Origin: Hyphomicrobium sp.
GTDB lineage: Bacteria > Pseudomonadota > Alphaproteobacteria > Rhizobiales > Hyphomicrobiaceae
Length of the DNA stretch: 64,000 nt
Assembly: GCA_025351425.1 (NCBI GenBank)
Contig: JANXVY010000034.1
Span: 39,048 to 103,047, forward strand
Direction of reading: 5' to 3'
Shown: positions 26,234 to 34,626 of the stretch, piece after piece
How the letters are laid out: each line of letters opens with the position of its first letter
Numbering within the stretch: position 1 is the first letter of the stretch
Notes under the pieces: model-generated
The model's input: the letters and a program-made list of their open reading frames with translations, nothing else
The model's database searches: none
What the model was told of the DNA's origin: nothing
Program-made: the position numbers and the translations under genes

Positions 26234-28159
26234 TCAGCGTTGTCGCACATAGGTTCCGGGCGCGTCAGTAATGGGAACGAGGCCTGTTTTCGGCGCGCCC
26301 ATGGCGGGAGGAGGCACAAGCGCGCCGGAACGCTTGGCCAGCCAATCGGACCAGGCCGGCCACCAGGAGCCGTTGGTTGAGGCCATCGATTGGAACCAAG
26401 TCTCGGGGTCGATGTAGTGGTCTGCTTCCGCGGCGGTTGAAACCCGGTAATGGGGCGAGCTGTGTTTCAGATCGGGGACGATCCCCGAGTTATGGCCCCC
26501 GCTGGTCAGCAGGAACGTGACCTCAGTATCCAAATATAGGTTGAACTTGTAGACCGAGCGCCAGGGCGCGACGTGGTCGGTTTCGGTTCCAACCGCGAAT
26601 ACGGGCGCACTTATGTCGGCCAGCGCGACGGGATGCCCGTCGACGTCGTAGCGTCCTTCGGCCAGGTCGTTGGTCAGAAAGAACCGGCGCAGGTATTCCG
26701 AGTGCATCCGGAATGGCATCCGGGTCTGGTCGGCATTCCAGGCCATCAGATCGAACATCGGCCGGCGTTCGCCCATGAGGTAGTCATGGACCACACGGGA
26801 CCAGATGAGGTCGTTGCTACGGATCATCTGGAACGCGCCCGCCATCTGGGCGCTATCGAGATAACCCTGCTCCCACATGACGTCTTCGGTCATCGCGAGC
26901 TGGCTCTCGTCGATGAACAACGTGAGCTCGCCCGCCTCGCGGAAATCGACCTGGCCGGCAAGGAAACTCAGAGTGGAAAAACGTTCATCGCCATCGCGTG
27001 CCATCGCTGCAGCCGTGGTGGCGAGCAGGGTGCCGCCTAGGCAGTATCCCGCGCCATGCACGCGCCGGCCCGGAACGACACGCCCGATAGCATCGAGCGC
27101 TGCCAGAATGCCAAGGCGGCGGTAGTCGTCGAACGAGAGGTCGCGGTCTTCGGCCTCGGGATTGAGCCAGGAAATCATGAAGACGGTGAAGCCGCGAGCA
27201 ACAAGGTGGCTGACGAGCGACTTCCCGGGCGTCAGGTCTAGAATGTAGTACTTCATGATCCAGGCTGGAACGATCAGAATTGGCTCGGGGTGCACGCGCT
27301 CCGTCGCAGGTGAATACTGGAGCAGTTCGATGAGCCGGTTGCGATAGATGACCTTGCCAGGGGTGAGGGCAAGGTTGCGGCCAACCTCAAACTGCTCCGA
27401 GCCAATCGGCGGGCGACCGTTGGCGGCGCGCTCCCAGTCCTCGATCATGTTCGACCAACCGCGGATGAGATTTTGCCCTGCCTCCTCCTGCGTGCGCTTC
27501 AGGACCACCGGATTGGTCCAGACGAAATTAGCCGGCGAGAACACATCGAGCATCTGCCGGGTGGCAAAATCCGCCACGGCCTCGTGGTGCGGACTGACCC
27601 CGCGCACGCCCGTCATCGCATTGTGCCACCACTGCTGGTTCAGCAGGAAGCTTTGATAGGTGACATTGAACGGCCAGTTTTGCCATTCGGGCGCAGAAAA
27701 ACGCTTGTCCTGCGGTAACGGTTCGATGCACGGCTCTTTGCAGCTCCCGCCTTCGGCGAGTTGCCGTGCCAGATGGCGGGTGAACTTCGCGCTCTTGCGG
27801 GCGCCCTTTTGGGCAAGCTGCATCTGTTTGCCCGGTGAAATCGCCAGATGAAGCGCCCAGTCGGCGTAAGCGCCGCCAAGCGTCAGCGGCGAGAGCCCCA
27901 TCGAAGTGCGCGACAGCCAGTAGTGCACGGAGCGGTCGAGCGCCTCGGCGAACCGGGTCGAGGGATCCCGTTCGGCATCGCCTGCGCCGAACGGTGCCGA
28001 CAGCATCAGTTGGGTGAAGCGTGTAACGCCGAAAACGTCGGCGGGTGTGAGTGGCCCTTTGACCGGCACTTGCGACGGCGCTACCGGAGGCGAGGCAGAC
28101 ACAGGCACGGGCAAACGGTTCGCCTCAAGGCTTGCAGGAATAATCGCGTCGGACGGCAT
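26234..28159 (-). CDS. phaC: Class I poly(3-hydroxyalkanoate) synthase
   Basis: A 641-residue PHA synthase that polymerises (R)-3-hydroxyacyl-CoA on granule surfaces. The lipase-like box is GYCLGG with nucleophile Cys373. The catalytic Asp lies near VGTETDHVAPWRSVYK and the His in SGGHNSGIV. The PhaC N-terminal domain (KRFSAPEWQNWPFNVTYQSFLL) is present. The N-terminal extension is Pro/Val-rich and low in complexity, making it somewhat longer than the commonest class I enzymes. An FNR-type box is centred about 65 bases upstream. Phasin is nearby, but no phaA, phaB or phaR lies in this window. Confidence 0.95.
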   Translation of the reverse strand: MPSDAIIPASLEANRLPVPVSASPPVAPSQVPVKGPLTPADVFGVTRFTQLMLSAPFGAGDAERDPSTRFAEALDRSVHYWLSRTSMGLSPLTLGGAYADWALHLAISPGKQMQLAQKGARKSAKFTRHLARQLAEGGSCKEPCIEPLPQDKRFSAPEWQNWPFNVTYQSFLLNQQWWHNAMTGVRGVSPHHEAVADFATRQMLDVFSPANFVWTNPVVLKRTQEEAGQNLIRGWSNMIEDWERAANGRPPIGSEQFEVGRNLALTPGKVIYRNRLIELLQYSPATERVHPEPILIVPAWIMKYYILDLTPGKSLVSHLVARGFTVFMISWLNPEAEDRDLSFDDYRRLGILAALDAIGRVVPGRRVHGAGYCLGGTLLATTAAAMARDGDERFSTLSFLAGQVDFREAGELTLFIDESQLAMTEDVMWEQGYLDSAQMAGAFQMIRSNDLIWSRVVHDYLMGERRPMFDLMAWNADQTRMPFRMHSEYLRRFFLTNDLAEGRYDVDGHPVALADISAPVFAVGTETDHVAPWRSVYKFNLYLDTEVTFLLTSGGHNSGIVPDLKHSSPHYRVSTAAEADHYIDPETWFQSMASTNGSWWPAWSDWLAKRSGALVPPPAMGAPKTGLVPITDAPGTYVRQR

Positions 28160-28217
28160 GAAGCCTCGCGTGCTGTTCGGATCCGAACAAGTCTAGTCAA
28201 CCGGTGCAGCCAGCCCG

Positions 28218-28231
28218 TTGACTTGGATCAA
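28218..28231. promoter_or_regulatory. FNR/FixK-type box upstream of phaC
   Basis: TTGAC-TTGG-ATCAA matches TTGA-N6-TCAA fully. It is centred about 65 bases upstream of the phaC ATG and overlaps the last codons of the preceding gene. This suggests that phaC has its own oxygen-responsive promoter. Confidence 0.7.
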
Positions 28232-30951
28232 GCGCGGGGCGGCGCGGCGGCGTCCAAGGGGGCGTTGGGTGCGGATTTCAACCTCAGGGTGACATCGACC
28301 AGCGCCGGATCGTTCGGGTCCATTCTGGTCGCAAATCCAAGCTTCTCGCACATGGCGATCATGGTGGTGTTGTGCGCCAGCATGATACCGGTGATCTCTT
28401 CCAGCCCCGATGCGCGGGCATGGTCGATCATGTGCGTCATGAGAGCCCAGCCGAGCCCTTTGCCTTTGAGGTCAGACCGGACCAGCACACCATATTCGCC
28501 GGTCACGAAATCCGGGTCCGCTACGAAGCGGGCAACCCCGAGCAGGTTTCCGGTTTGCCGGCAAATGGCCACGAAGGCCATTTCGCGCGCATAGTCGATC
28601 TGGGTCAGGCGAGCCAGGAAGCGATGCGAAAGTCCCACGTGAGGTTGGAAGAAACGCAGTCTTATGTCGGCATCGTCGATCCGGGCGAAAAAGTCCGCGT
28701 AAAGCGTTTCGTCTTCGGGGCGGATAGGGCGCAGCAAAATCGACCCCAGGCCGGCGAGCGTCACCTCGTGTTCCCATTCCGTGGGATAGGGCCGGATTGC
28801 CATTGGGGTGCGCGGGTCCTTTGCTTGGTCCGCGATCCGTACGCGCGCATCGAGCGCTATGACGCCGCGCTCGTCCGCGAGCAGCGGATTGATGTCGATC
28901 TCGCGGATTTCCGGGTGGCGGGCCGCGAGATAGCTGAGGCGCACCAGCGTCTCGGCGATTTCGTCGATGTCGGCGGCGGGGCGGTTGCGATAGCCCTGCA
29001 GCAGGCGCCAGACCCGGGTCTGGCGCATGAGGTCACGCGCCAGATTGAGGTCGAGCGGTGCCAAGGCGTGGGCAACGTCGCGAACGGCCTCAACTCCGAT
29101 CCCGCCGGCGCCGAACGTGACCAGCGGCCCGAACGTCGGATCAATGCTGATGCCGAGCAGGAGCTCGTGGGCATTCGGCCGCTTGATCATGGGCTGGATC
29201 GTGAAGCCGTCGATCCGCGCATCGGGCTTGGCCGCGCGGATGCGCAGGAGCATCTGACCGGCGGTCTCGCGGACGAGTTCGGGAGTTTCGAGATCGAGCC
29301 GGACCCCGCCCACGTCGGACTTGTGGGAGATGTCGGCGGACAGGATCTTGAGAACGCACGCGCCATATTTCTCGATCAGCGGTGCGGACAGACGCGCGGC
29401 GTCGTCGGGGGTGGCGGCAATCAAGGTCTCGGCGATCGGGATGCCGTAGGCCGCCAGCAGGGACTTCGCGGCGACCTCCGACAGCAACTCATGACCGCGA
29501 TCAAGCGCGTCCTTGATGATGGGAGTGGCGGCGTCTCCTGCCCTGAAGATTGCCTTCGGCAGCGAAGGCGGTGTGGCGAGCAGTTCGGTCTGGGCGCGGC
29601 GGTAGCGGGCGAGCTGGGCAAAGGCTTCGATCGCATCCGCCGGCGTGTCGAACGTGGGGACCCCATGTTGGGAAAAGTGCACACGCGACTGGGCGGCAGA
29701 CGTTACCCCGAGCCAAGCTGTCAGAACAGGTTTGACTTGTTTGCCAGCCGCGTTGCGGGCATCGATCACGCCTGTGACGGCCTGGGCTGCATCAATGCTC
29801 GGGTTGAGCGCGGTCGGGCAATTGAGCACGAGGGCAGCGTCGATGGCAGGGTCGTCGAGCACGGCGTCAACCGCGCTGCGGAACCGCCCTGCATCGGCAT
29901 CGCCGATGATGTCGACCGGGTTTCTGCGCGACCAGGTGGCCGGCAATGCGCGGTCGAGCCGCTGCACGGTGACGTCCGACAGCACTGCCGCCTCAAGCCC
30001 GAGATCGCTGAGCCGATCGGCCGCGAGTACACCCGCGCCGCCGCCATTGGTAATGATAGCAAGGCGTTCGCCGTCCAGGGCCGGCACCTTGGCGAGCACT
30101 TCGGCTGCATCAAACAACTCGGTCAGTTCACGCACCCGCAACAGCCCTGCCCGCCGGAATGCCGCCTCGAAAGCGCGATCCGATCCCGCGAGCGCACCGG
30201 TGTGGGATAGGGCCGCTGCCGCGCCCGCCGCGTGACGTCCGGCCTTGAGGACGATGACCGGCTTGGCGCGGGCGGCGCGACGTGCTGCCGACATGAATTT
30301 TGGCGCCGCTGTGACGCCCTCGAGATACATGAGGATGGCCGTGCTATGGGCGTCACCCGCCAAATAGTCGAGAAGATCCCCGGAATCGACATCCGCCATG
30401 TCGCCGGTGGAGACGACGTGGGAAAATCCAACGCCGCGGCTGGCCGCCCAATCGACGATCCCCGTGATCAGCGCGCCCGACTGCGACAGAAAGGCGAGGT
30501 TGCCCGGCGGAGGAGCGATCTGCGCAAAACTCGCGTTGATGCCGAGTGGCGGCAGCATCAGCCCCAGGCAGTTGGGCCCCTGGATGCGGAGCAGATAGGG
30601 GCGTGCCGCGTCCAGCATGGCCTGCCGCAAGTCGCCGCGAATGCCTGCCGTGATGACGACGGCGGCGCGGCAACCCTTGCGTCCAAGTTCGTCGATAAGG
30701 CCCGGGACGGTTTCGGCGGGCGTGGAAATGACGGCAAGATCCGGGATGCCAGGCAATTCGGAGATGGTCTTGAAGCACGGCCAGCACCTGACGGTGTCGC
30801 GACCGGGATTGACTAGCCAGAGCTCGCCTTGGAACGAGCCCCCGATCAGGTTGGCGGTCACGATCGCGCCGACGCTGTGCGGCCTGTCGCTGGCCCCGAT
30901 CATGGCAATGGATCTGGGCGCCAGCAGATGCTCAAGGTTGCGAATTGTCAT
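28228..30951 (-). CDS. NDP-forming acyl-CoA synthetase fused to GNAT acetyltransferase (PatZ/Pat-like)
   Basis: A 907-residue protein. An N-terminal CoA-binding domain (PRSIAMIGASDRPHSVGAIV) is followed by succinyl-CoA-ligase-like domains (GPNCLGLMLP and FLSQSGALITGIVDWA), an ATP-grasp domain and a C-terminal GNAT domain (RSDLKGKGLGWALMTHMIDHA). This is the layout of Salmonella Pat and E. coli PatZ, which acetylate metabolic enzymes such as Acs. The active-site His needed by true ADP-forming synthetases was not located with certainty, so catalysis by the synthetase part is open. The ATG at 30951 fits the family start; a longer TTG frame would run into the FNR box. Confidence 0.9.
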   Translation of the reverse strand: MTIRNLEHLLAPRSIAMIGASDRPHSVGAIVTANLIGGSFQGELWLVNPGRDTVRCWPCFKTISELPGIPDLAVISTPAETVPGLIDELGRKGCRAAVVITAGIRGDLRQAMLDAARPYLLRIQGPNCLGLMLPPLGINASFAQIAPPPGNLAFLSQSGALITGIVDWAASRGVGFSHVVSTGDMADVDSGDLLDYLAGDAHSTAILMYLEGVTAAPKFMSAARRAARAKPVIVLKAGRHAAGAAAALSHTGALAGSDRAFEAAFRRAGLLRVRELTELFDAAEVLAKVPALDGERLAIITNGGGAGVLAADRLSDLGLEAAVLSDVTVQRLDRALPATWSRRNPVDIIGDADAGRFRSAVDAVLDDPAIDAALVLNCPTALNPSIDAAQAVTGVIDARNAAGKQVKPVLTAWLGVTSAAQSRVHFSQHGVPTFDTPADAIEAFAQLARYRRAQTELLATPPSLPKAIFRAGDAATPIIKDALDRGHELLSEVAAKSLLAAYGIPIAETLIAATPDDAARLSAPLIEKYGACVLKILSADISHKSDVGGVRLDLETPELVRETAGQMLLRIRAAKPDARIDGFTIQPMIKRPNAHELLLGISIDPTFGPLVTFGAGGIGVEAVRDVAHALAPLDLNLARDLMRQTRVWRLLQGYRNRPAADIDEIAETLVRLSYLAARHPEIREIDINPLLADERGVIALDARVRIADQAKDPRTPMAIRPYPTEWEHEVTLAGLGSILLRPIRPEDETLYADFFARIDDADIRLRFFQPHVGLSHRFLARLTQIDYAREMAFVAICRQTGNLLGVARFVADPDFVTGEYGVLVRSDLKGKGLGWALMTHMIDHARASGLEEITGIMLAHNTTMIAMCEKLGFATRMDPNDPALVDVTLRLKSAPNAPLDAAAPPRA

Positions 30952-31021
30952 GCGAGTAATTCCCCCGAAAGAACGATGCAATGCGCACGTGTCCAAATGC
31001 AAAACTTCATCGGCAATATCT

Positions 31022-31035
31022 TTGACCGGTATCAA
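31022..31035. promoter_or_regulatory. FNR/FixK-type box between divergent patZ-like and usp operons
   Basis: TTGAC-CGGT-ATCAA matches the consensus. It is centred 78 bases from the start at 30951 (minus) and 63 bases from the start at 31092 (plus). It could activate both transcription units. Confidence 0.75.
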
Positions 31036-31091
31036 CGCATGACCCGCCCCGTTTGTTCATTGTAGCGCGATTGTAGGAACGGGAGGCTGTC

Positions 31092-31526
31092 ATGGGCAGC
31101 AGTACGAAATCGGAAGCCGGCGCGAAAACCTCTGCCGGAATGCCGCTTCAGCGCATCCGGCTGGAATTGGCCCGCAGCCCCGATTTCCCTGACGGCAGCC
31201 GGGAGCATGGCTACGATATGATTGTGCCTATCGATAAGGCCGGACATATTTCGCTTCCCGGCTGGAAAGCCAACCGCGACCTGTGCCGGGTGCGCCGGTT
31301 TTGGGGGCATGATGCACCGATGGTTGGCCACATCGTGCATAAGCCCGGCGGCACGGGCGGCATTTGGGCGTTCCATTACGATATCCGCGGCGGCAAAGGC
31401 CAGCACGACGAAGCGGGCTTCCATTTTGAAACGCATGCGTTTCGCCCCGGCGAGTATCTCTCCATCAAGGAGCAGGACGGAGAATTGCGTACGTTTCTCG
31501 TCAAATCGGTCATCGACTTCGATTGA
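31092..31526 (+). CDS. Conserved hypothetical protein upstream of usp
   Basis: A 144-residue soluble protein without a signal peptide or membrane segment. It is rich in beta-type sequence (HDAPMVGHIVHKPGGTGGIWAFHYDI and FRPGEYLSIKEQDGELRTFLVKSV) and has several histidines. I cannot name its family. It precedes a universal stress protein gene by 40 bases on the same strand and shares its FNR-box promoter, so a role in the low-oxygen response is likely by association only. Confidence 0.75.
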   Translation: MGSSTKSEAGAKTSAGMPLQRIRLELARSPDFPDGSREHGYDMIVPIDKAGHISLPGWKANRDLCRVRRFWGHDAPMVGHIVHKPGGTGGIWAFHYDIRGGKGQHDEAGFHFETHAFRPGEYLSIKEQDGELRTFLVKSVIDFD

Positions 31527-31566
31527 AGCCGGCACACACCTCACGAAATTGAAAAGGCGCGCGGCA

Positions 31567-32418
31567 ATGTCGTATAAAACGATCTTGGTGTATTTAAATT
31601 CAGAAGGCCAAGCCAAGAACCTGTCGTGCTATGCAATGGCGCTGGCGGACGCGCACGGCGCGCACCTGATCGGGCTGACGGTCATGCCTTCGTTTTCGGA
31701 TGTTCCCCCGGTCGAAACCGGAACGATGACCTTGATCGACGACTTGCGTAACGCGTTCCGCGCGGATGCCGCCCGCCTGCAGGCAACCTTCGAGAAGAAG
31801 AACCGCGTGCAGGTGGCGACGACCGAATGGCGTGTCGGCGATCCAGGCTTCCACGATGTGATAGAGACGGTCGTCGAAACGGGCCAGAGCGCCGATTTGA
31901 TTGTCGCTTGTCAGGACGATCCGGATTGGCGCAACGAAGGCTTCCGGGACATTGCCGGCTTGCTCGGCATACAGGCCGCACGTCCGGTGTTGCTGGTGCC
32001 CTATCAGGGCTATCCAGCGGCGCCGCCTCAACGCATCGGCGTTGCCTGGGACGCAAGCAAGGAAGCCGCGCGTGCCCTGTTTGATTCACTTCCGCTTCTA
32101 AAGCAGGCCAAGATCGTCACGCTCATTTCCGTCCGCTCGTATGCGGAACGCGATGGTGCGGAGGCTGCGCAGGCGAAGCAACAGGACGGCGACATTTGTG
32201 CAGCCCTCGGCCGCCATGGCGTGACGTGGGCCTTCAGTCCTGAATTGCCGCTGGAGGAGGGCGTCGGTCCGACATTGCTGGCGGCGGCGGATCGGCATTC
32301 GGCGGAAGTACTGGTCATGGGTGGATATGGCCACTCACGAATTCGCGAGATGATATTTGGCGGCGTGACCCGCTATGTGTTGCAGAACACGAAAATTCCT
32401 GTCCTGCTCTCCCATTGA
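31567..32418 (+). CDS. Tandem universal stress protein
   Basis: A 283-residue two-domain UspA-family protein, paralogous to the one at 23118-23978. It starts MSYKTILVYLNSEGQAKNL, and the C-terminal half carries VMGGYGHSRIREMIFGGVTRYVL, the nucleotide-binding signature. It follows the hypothetical gene at 31092 by 40 bases. Its stop codon lies within the FNR-type box that precedes the BON-domain gene. Confidence 0.92.
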   Translation: MSYKTILVYLNSEGQAKNLSCYAMALADAHGAHLIGLTVMPSFSDVPPVETGTMTLIDDLRNAFRADAARLQATFEKKNRVQVATTEWRVGDPGFHDVIETVVETGQSADLIVACQDDPDWRNEGFRDIAGLLGIQAARPVLLVPYQGYPAAPPQRIGVAWDASKEAARALFDSLPLLKQAKIVTLISVRSYAERDGAEAAQAKQQDGDICAALGRHGVTWAFSPELPLEEGVGPTLLAAADRHSAEVLVMGGYGHSRIREMIFGGVTRYVLQNTKIPVLLSH

Positions 32419-32428
32419 CTCCGATCAA
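32415..32428. promoter_or_regulatory. FNR/FixK-type box upstream of the BON-domain gene
   Basis: TTGAC-TCCG-ATCAA matches the consensus fully. It overlaps the usp stop codon and is centred about 89 bases upstream of the start at 32511. Confidence 0.7.
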
Positions 32429-32510
32429 AGTTATGGAAGGGCATTGGCCTCAATATATCAATTCAGCTCTGCGGGCCGTGGAAAGCGGCACTTGCAAATG
32501 GAGTTCAGCC

Positions 32511-33161
32511 ATGAAGACGGATGTTCAGGTCAAACAGGATGTGATCGCCGAACTCAAATGGGACCCTGAAATCGACGAGTCCAAGATTGGCGTGATTGCA
32601 TCCAAAGGGGCGGTTACACTGACGGGCCATGTCCCGACGTACCGTCAGAAAATCGCGGCCAAGACGGCAGCCAAGCGCGTATCCGGCGTGCTGGCGATCG
32701 TCGACGAAATCGAGGTGCGCCTTGAGAGCGAACACCACATGACCGACGAAGGCTTGGCGGAACGTATCGCCAACGTCTTGACGTGGAACGTCTCGAACAA
32801 GCACAAAGGCATCAAGGCCGAGGTCAAGAACGGCGTCGTGGTGCTGACCGGCGAACTCGAATGGCAGTATCAGCGCAGCAACATTCTGAAGAACGTGGAG
32901 CACGTGGGCGGCGTTCTGAACGTGGTCGATATGATAACGCTGAGGCCTCGCGCCTCGGCGAGCGACGTGCAGAAGCGCATCATGGACGCCTTGCGGCGCC
33001 ATGCCGATATCGAGTCCTCCAAGATTTCCGTAACCGCGGTCGGCAGCACGGTCACTCTAAAGGGTGTTGTTGAATCGATGGAAGAAATGGATCGCATCGA
33101 GGCGGCTGCTTGGCTGGCACCCGGCGTGACCAAGGTGATCGACCAGTTGCGCGTCGCCTGA
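32511..33161 (+). CDS. Triple BON-domain protein
   Basis: A 216-residue protein with three successive BON domains, each with the ISVxxxGxVTLxGxV-type strand: GVIASKGAVTLTGHVPTY near residue 29, GIKAEVKNGVVVLTGELEW near 104, and ISVTAVGSTVTLKGVVES near 177. BON domains are thought to bind phospholipid or osmolytes. Unlike OsmY it lacks a signal peptide, so the product should be cytoplasmic. ATG at 32511 was chosen because the first BON domain starts just after it. It has its own FNR-type box. Confidence 0.88.
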   Translation: MKTDVQVKQDVIAELKWDPEIDESKIGVIASKGAVTLTGHVPTYRQKIAAKTAAKRVSGVLAIVDEIEVRLESEHHMTDEGLAERIANVLTWNVSNKHKGIKAEVKNGVVVLTGELEWQYQRSNILKNVEHVGGVLNVVDMITLRPRASASDVQKRIMDALRRHADIESSKISVTAVGSTVTLKGVVESMEEMDRIEAAAWLAPGVTKVIDQLRVA

Positions 33162-33193
33162 TCGGACGGCTTGCGTCCTGATGTGCCCCGTAA

Positions 33194-33207
33194 TTGATTT
33201 CGATCAG
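33194..33207. promoter_or_regulatory. FNR/FixK-type box (one mismatch) upstream of the thioredoxin-fold gene
   Basis: TTGAT-TTCG-ATCAG differs from the consensus at the last base. It is centred about 88 bases before the start at 33288, a spacing similar to the other boxes of this island. Confidence 0.5.
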
Positions 33208-33287
33208 CGTGGGGGGCACGAAGAGTTCTTACGTTGGCGCATGCGGACCAGGGCAGGCCCGCCTGCGCAGACAGGAAAGGCGTCCGG

Positions 33288-33773
33288 ATGGTCCGCCGAT
33301 TGTTTCATAAAAGCATGCTGCTGGCTGTCCTGGTTCTTGCGATAGCGGGAGCGGCGACCGGCAAGGACCTGGAGCCCAAGATCTATTATTTCGGCGCCAC
33401 CGGCTGCGATTTTTGTTCCAATGGGTTGGCCTTTTTAAAGCGCTACACGGCTGAGGATGATCGCGTCCGCTTCCAGGACTTCGATATCATCGGCAGTCCC
33501 GATGATGCGGCCCTGTTTGTAAGGGTGGTCAATGCGATCGGATTGGCCGATCCACGGGTGCCGATGACGATCGTTGGACGGCACGTGATCGTCGGCTACG
33601 AGGACGACGGCACGACGGGACGGGAAATCAGGGTTGCGGTCGAGCAGTGCCGATTGAATGGCTGCCCCGATCTCGTAAATGGCCTCATCACGTTCGGACC
33701 CGAAATTGCGGCTGGAAACCCCAAAAGCTGGGTCGTTGATCAGCGGTTTGCCAAGGCAGCGGTCCCCCGGTGA
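33288..33773 (+). CDS. Secreted thioredoxin/glutaredoxin-fold protein
   Basis: A 161-residue protein with a Sec signal peptide (MLLAVLVLAIAGAATG) and a thioredoxin-like start, KIYYFGATGCDFCSNGLAFLKRY. This contains a Cys-x-x-Cys (CDFC) redox motif. A cis-Pro-like segment PRVPMTIVGRHVIVGYED and a second Cys pair (QCRLNGCPD) follow. The fold suggests periplasmic thiol chemistry, but no specific family could be named. The ATG at 33288 gives the best signal peptide. Confidence 0.8.
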   Translation: MVRRLFHKSMLLAVLVLAIAGAATGKDLEPKIYYFGATGCDFCSNGLAFLKRYTAEDDRVRFQDFDIIGSPDDAALFVRVVNAIGLADPRVPMTIVGRHVIVGYEDDGTTGREIRVAVEQCRLNGCPDLVNGLITFGPEIAAGNPKSWVVDQRFAKAAVPR

Positions 33774-33972
33774 TGGGGCGTTGTACGAGGTTACGATTGC
33801 GGGCAGGCGCAACGTGCGGGCGGCTTGAAATTTCGTGATGCAACCCCATGTCACATCAGTGTGCACCTCCCTCCGGACGTTCGCAGCATTGCCGCCCGGC
33901 AGGTTTGCGCGCGGATGATGCGGTCAGGACGGGTCGCAAAAAGGCGCCCCATGGCGCGCGCTGGAACCAATC

Positions 33973-34149
33973 ATGCGCAAAGACATTATCGCCGATGACA
34001 GGGGGCAAGCAGGCTCCGGCCAGCCACAACCCCAGTCGCAGATGAAGACCCGCAAATGCCTCATGTGCTGGAATGCGTTTCAGAGCGCGTGGGCGGGCGA
34101 GCGCGTGTGCCGGCGATGCAAATCCACCCAGGCATGGCGGTCGGGCTGA
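33973..34149 (+). CDS. Small zinc-ribbon-like protein, 58 residues
   Basis: A short frame starting MRKDIIADDRGQAGSGQPQP. It ends in a compact four-cysteine module, KCLMCWNAFQSAWAGERVC-RRCKSTQAW, with Cys-x-x-Cys, 14 residues, Cys-x-x-Cys spacing. That arrangement fits a structural zinc site, and short proteins ending in similar GERVCRRCKS modules are known to me from alphaproteobacteria. No strong ribosome-binding site is visible (an AACCAATC precedes it). It lies between the thioredoxin-fold gene and the DUF4167-like gene on the same strand. Confidence 0.6.
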   Translation: MRKDIIADDRGQAGSGQPQPQSQMKTRKCLMCWNAFQSAWAGERVCRRCKSTQAWRSG

Positions 34150-34224
34150 TTGGTTTCGCGCGGCGGCCAGTGCTGGTGCAGCAGGCTGCGCGCCGCATTC
34201 ATATCACTTAGGAGAGAATATCCA

Positions 34225-34464
34225 TTGAAACCAAGACGGAACCAGATGACGCGCAGCCGGGCAACCGGTCCGCCGTCTAAGGCGGAACGCGCCGGACGCC
34301 TGACCACCCAAACCAATACTCACGCCAGATGGAAGAGCAAATTAGATCACTTCCAGAACAAGGCCCGGGAATGGGCCGCGGCCGGCGATACGATTGAAGC
34401 GGAAAATTGCTACCAGCAAGCGGAGCATTATCTCAGGATGCTGCAGTCAGCTGCGTCCGCGTAA
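34225..34464 (+). CDS. DUF4167-like small basic protein
   Basis: A protein of about 79 residues with a basic N-terminus (KPRRNQMTRSR) and the segment ARWKSKLDHFQNKAREWAAAGDTIEAENCYQQAEHYLRML. This closely follows the N-terminal domain of DUF4167 proteins (QLARDA..GDRVxAENYxQHAEHYxRxL). I chose TTG at 34225 because AGGAGAG lies about nine bases upstream; an ATG at 34246 is possible. Only the single helical domain is present, so it is much shorter than typical DUF4167 proteins. Function unknown. Confidence 0.65.
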   Translation: MKPRRNQMTRSRATGPPSKAERAGRLTTQTNTHARWKSKLDHFQNKAREWAAAGDTIEAENCYQQAEHYLRMLQSAASA

Positions 34465-34626
34465 AGCGGTTTGAGCTGGAGTTGGAGACATAAACCGGAC
34501 AGCCGTGAGGCTTGCATCCGGCAGGTTGCACCGCCCATGCGATGGGGCGGCATCGTACTGCGCACCGAATGTCGCCGGCGGAGAGCCTCGCTCGTCATAC
34601 GGATTGTCATTCGGTAATGGCTCGCC

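Noticed and set aside
28372..30210. Plus-strand open frame of 612 codons inside the patZ-like gene
   Set aside because: The opposite strand has a clear multi-domain protein; the plus frame has shadow composition.
33848..34045. A 65-codon plus-strand frame starting MSHQCAPPSGRSQ
   Set aside because: It overlaps the better-supported zinc-ribbon frame at 33973, has no ribosome-binding site and no family-like pattern.
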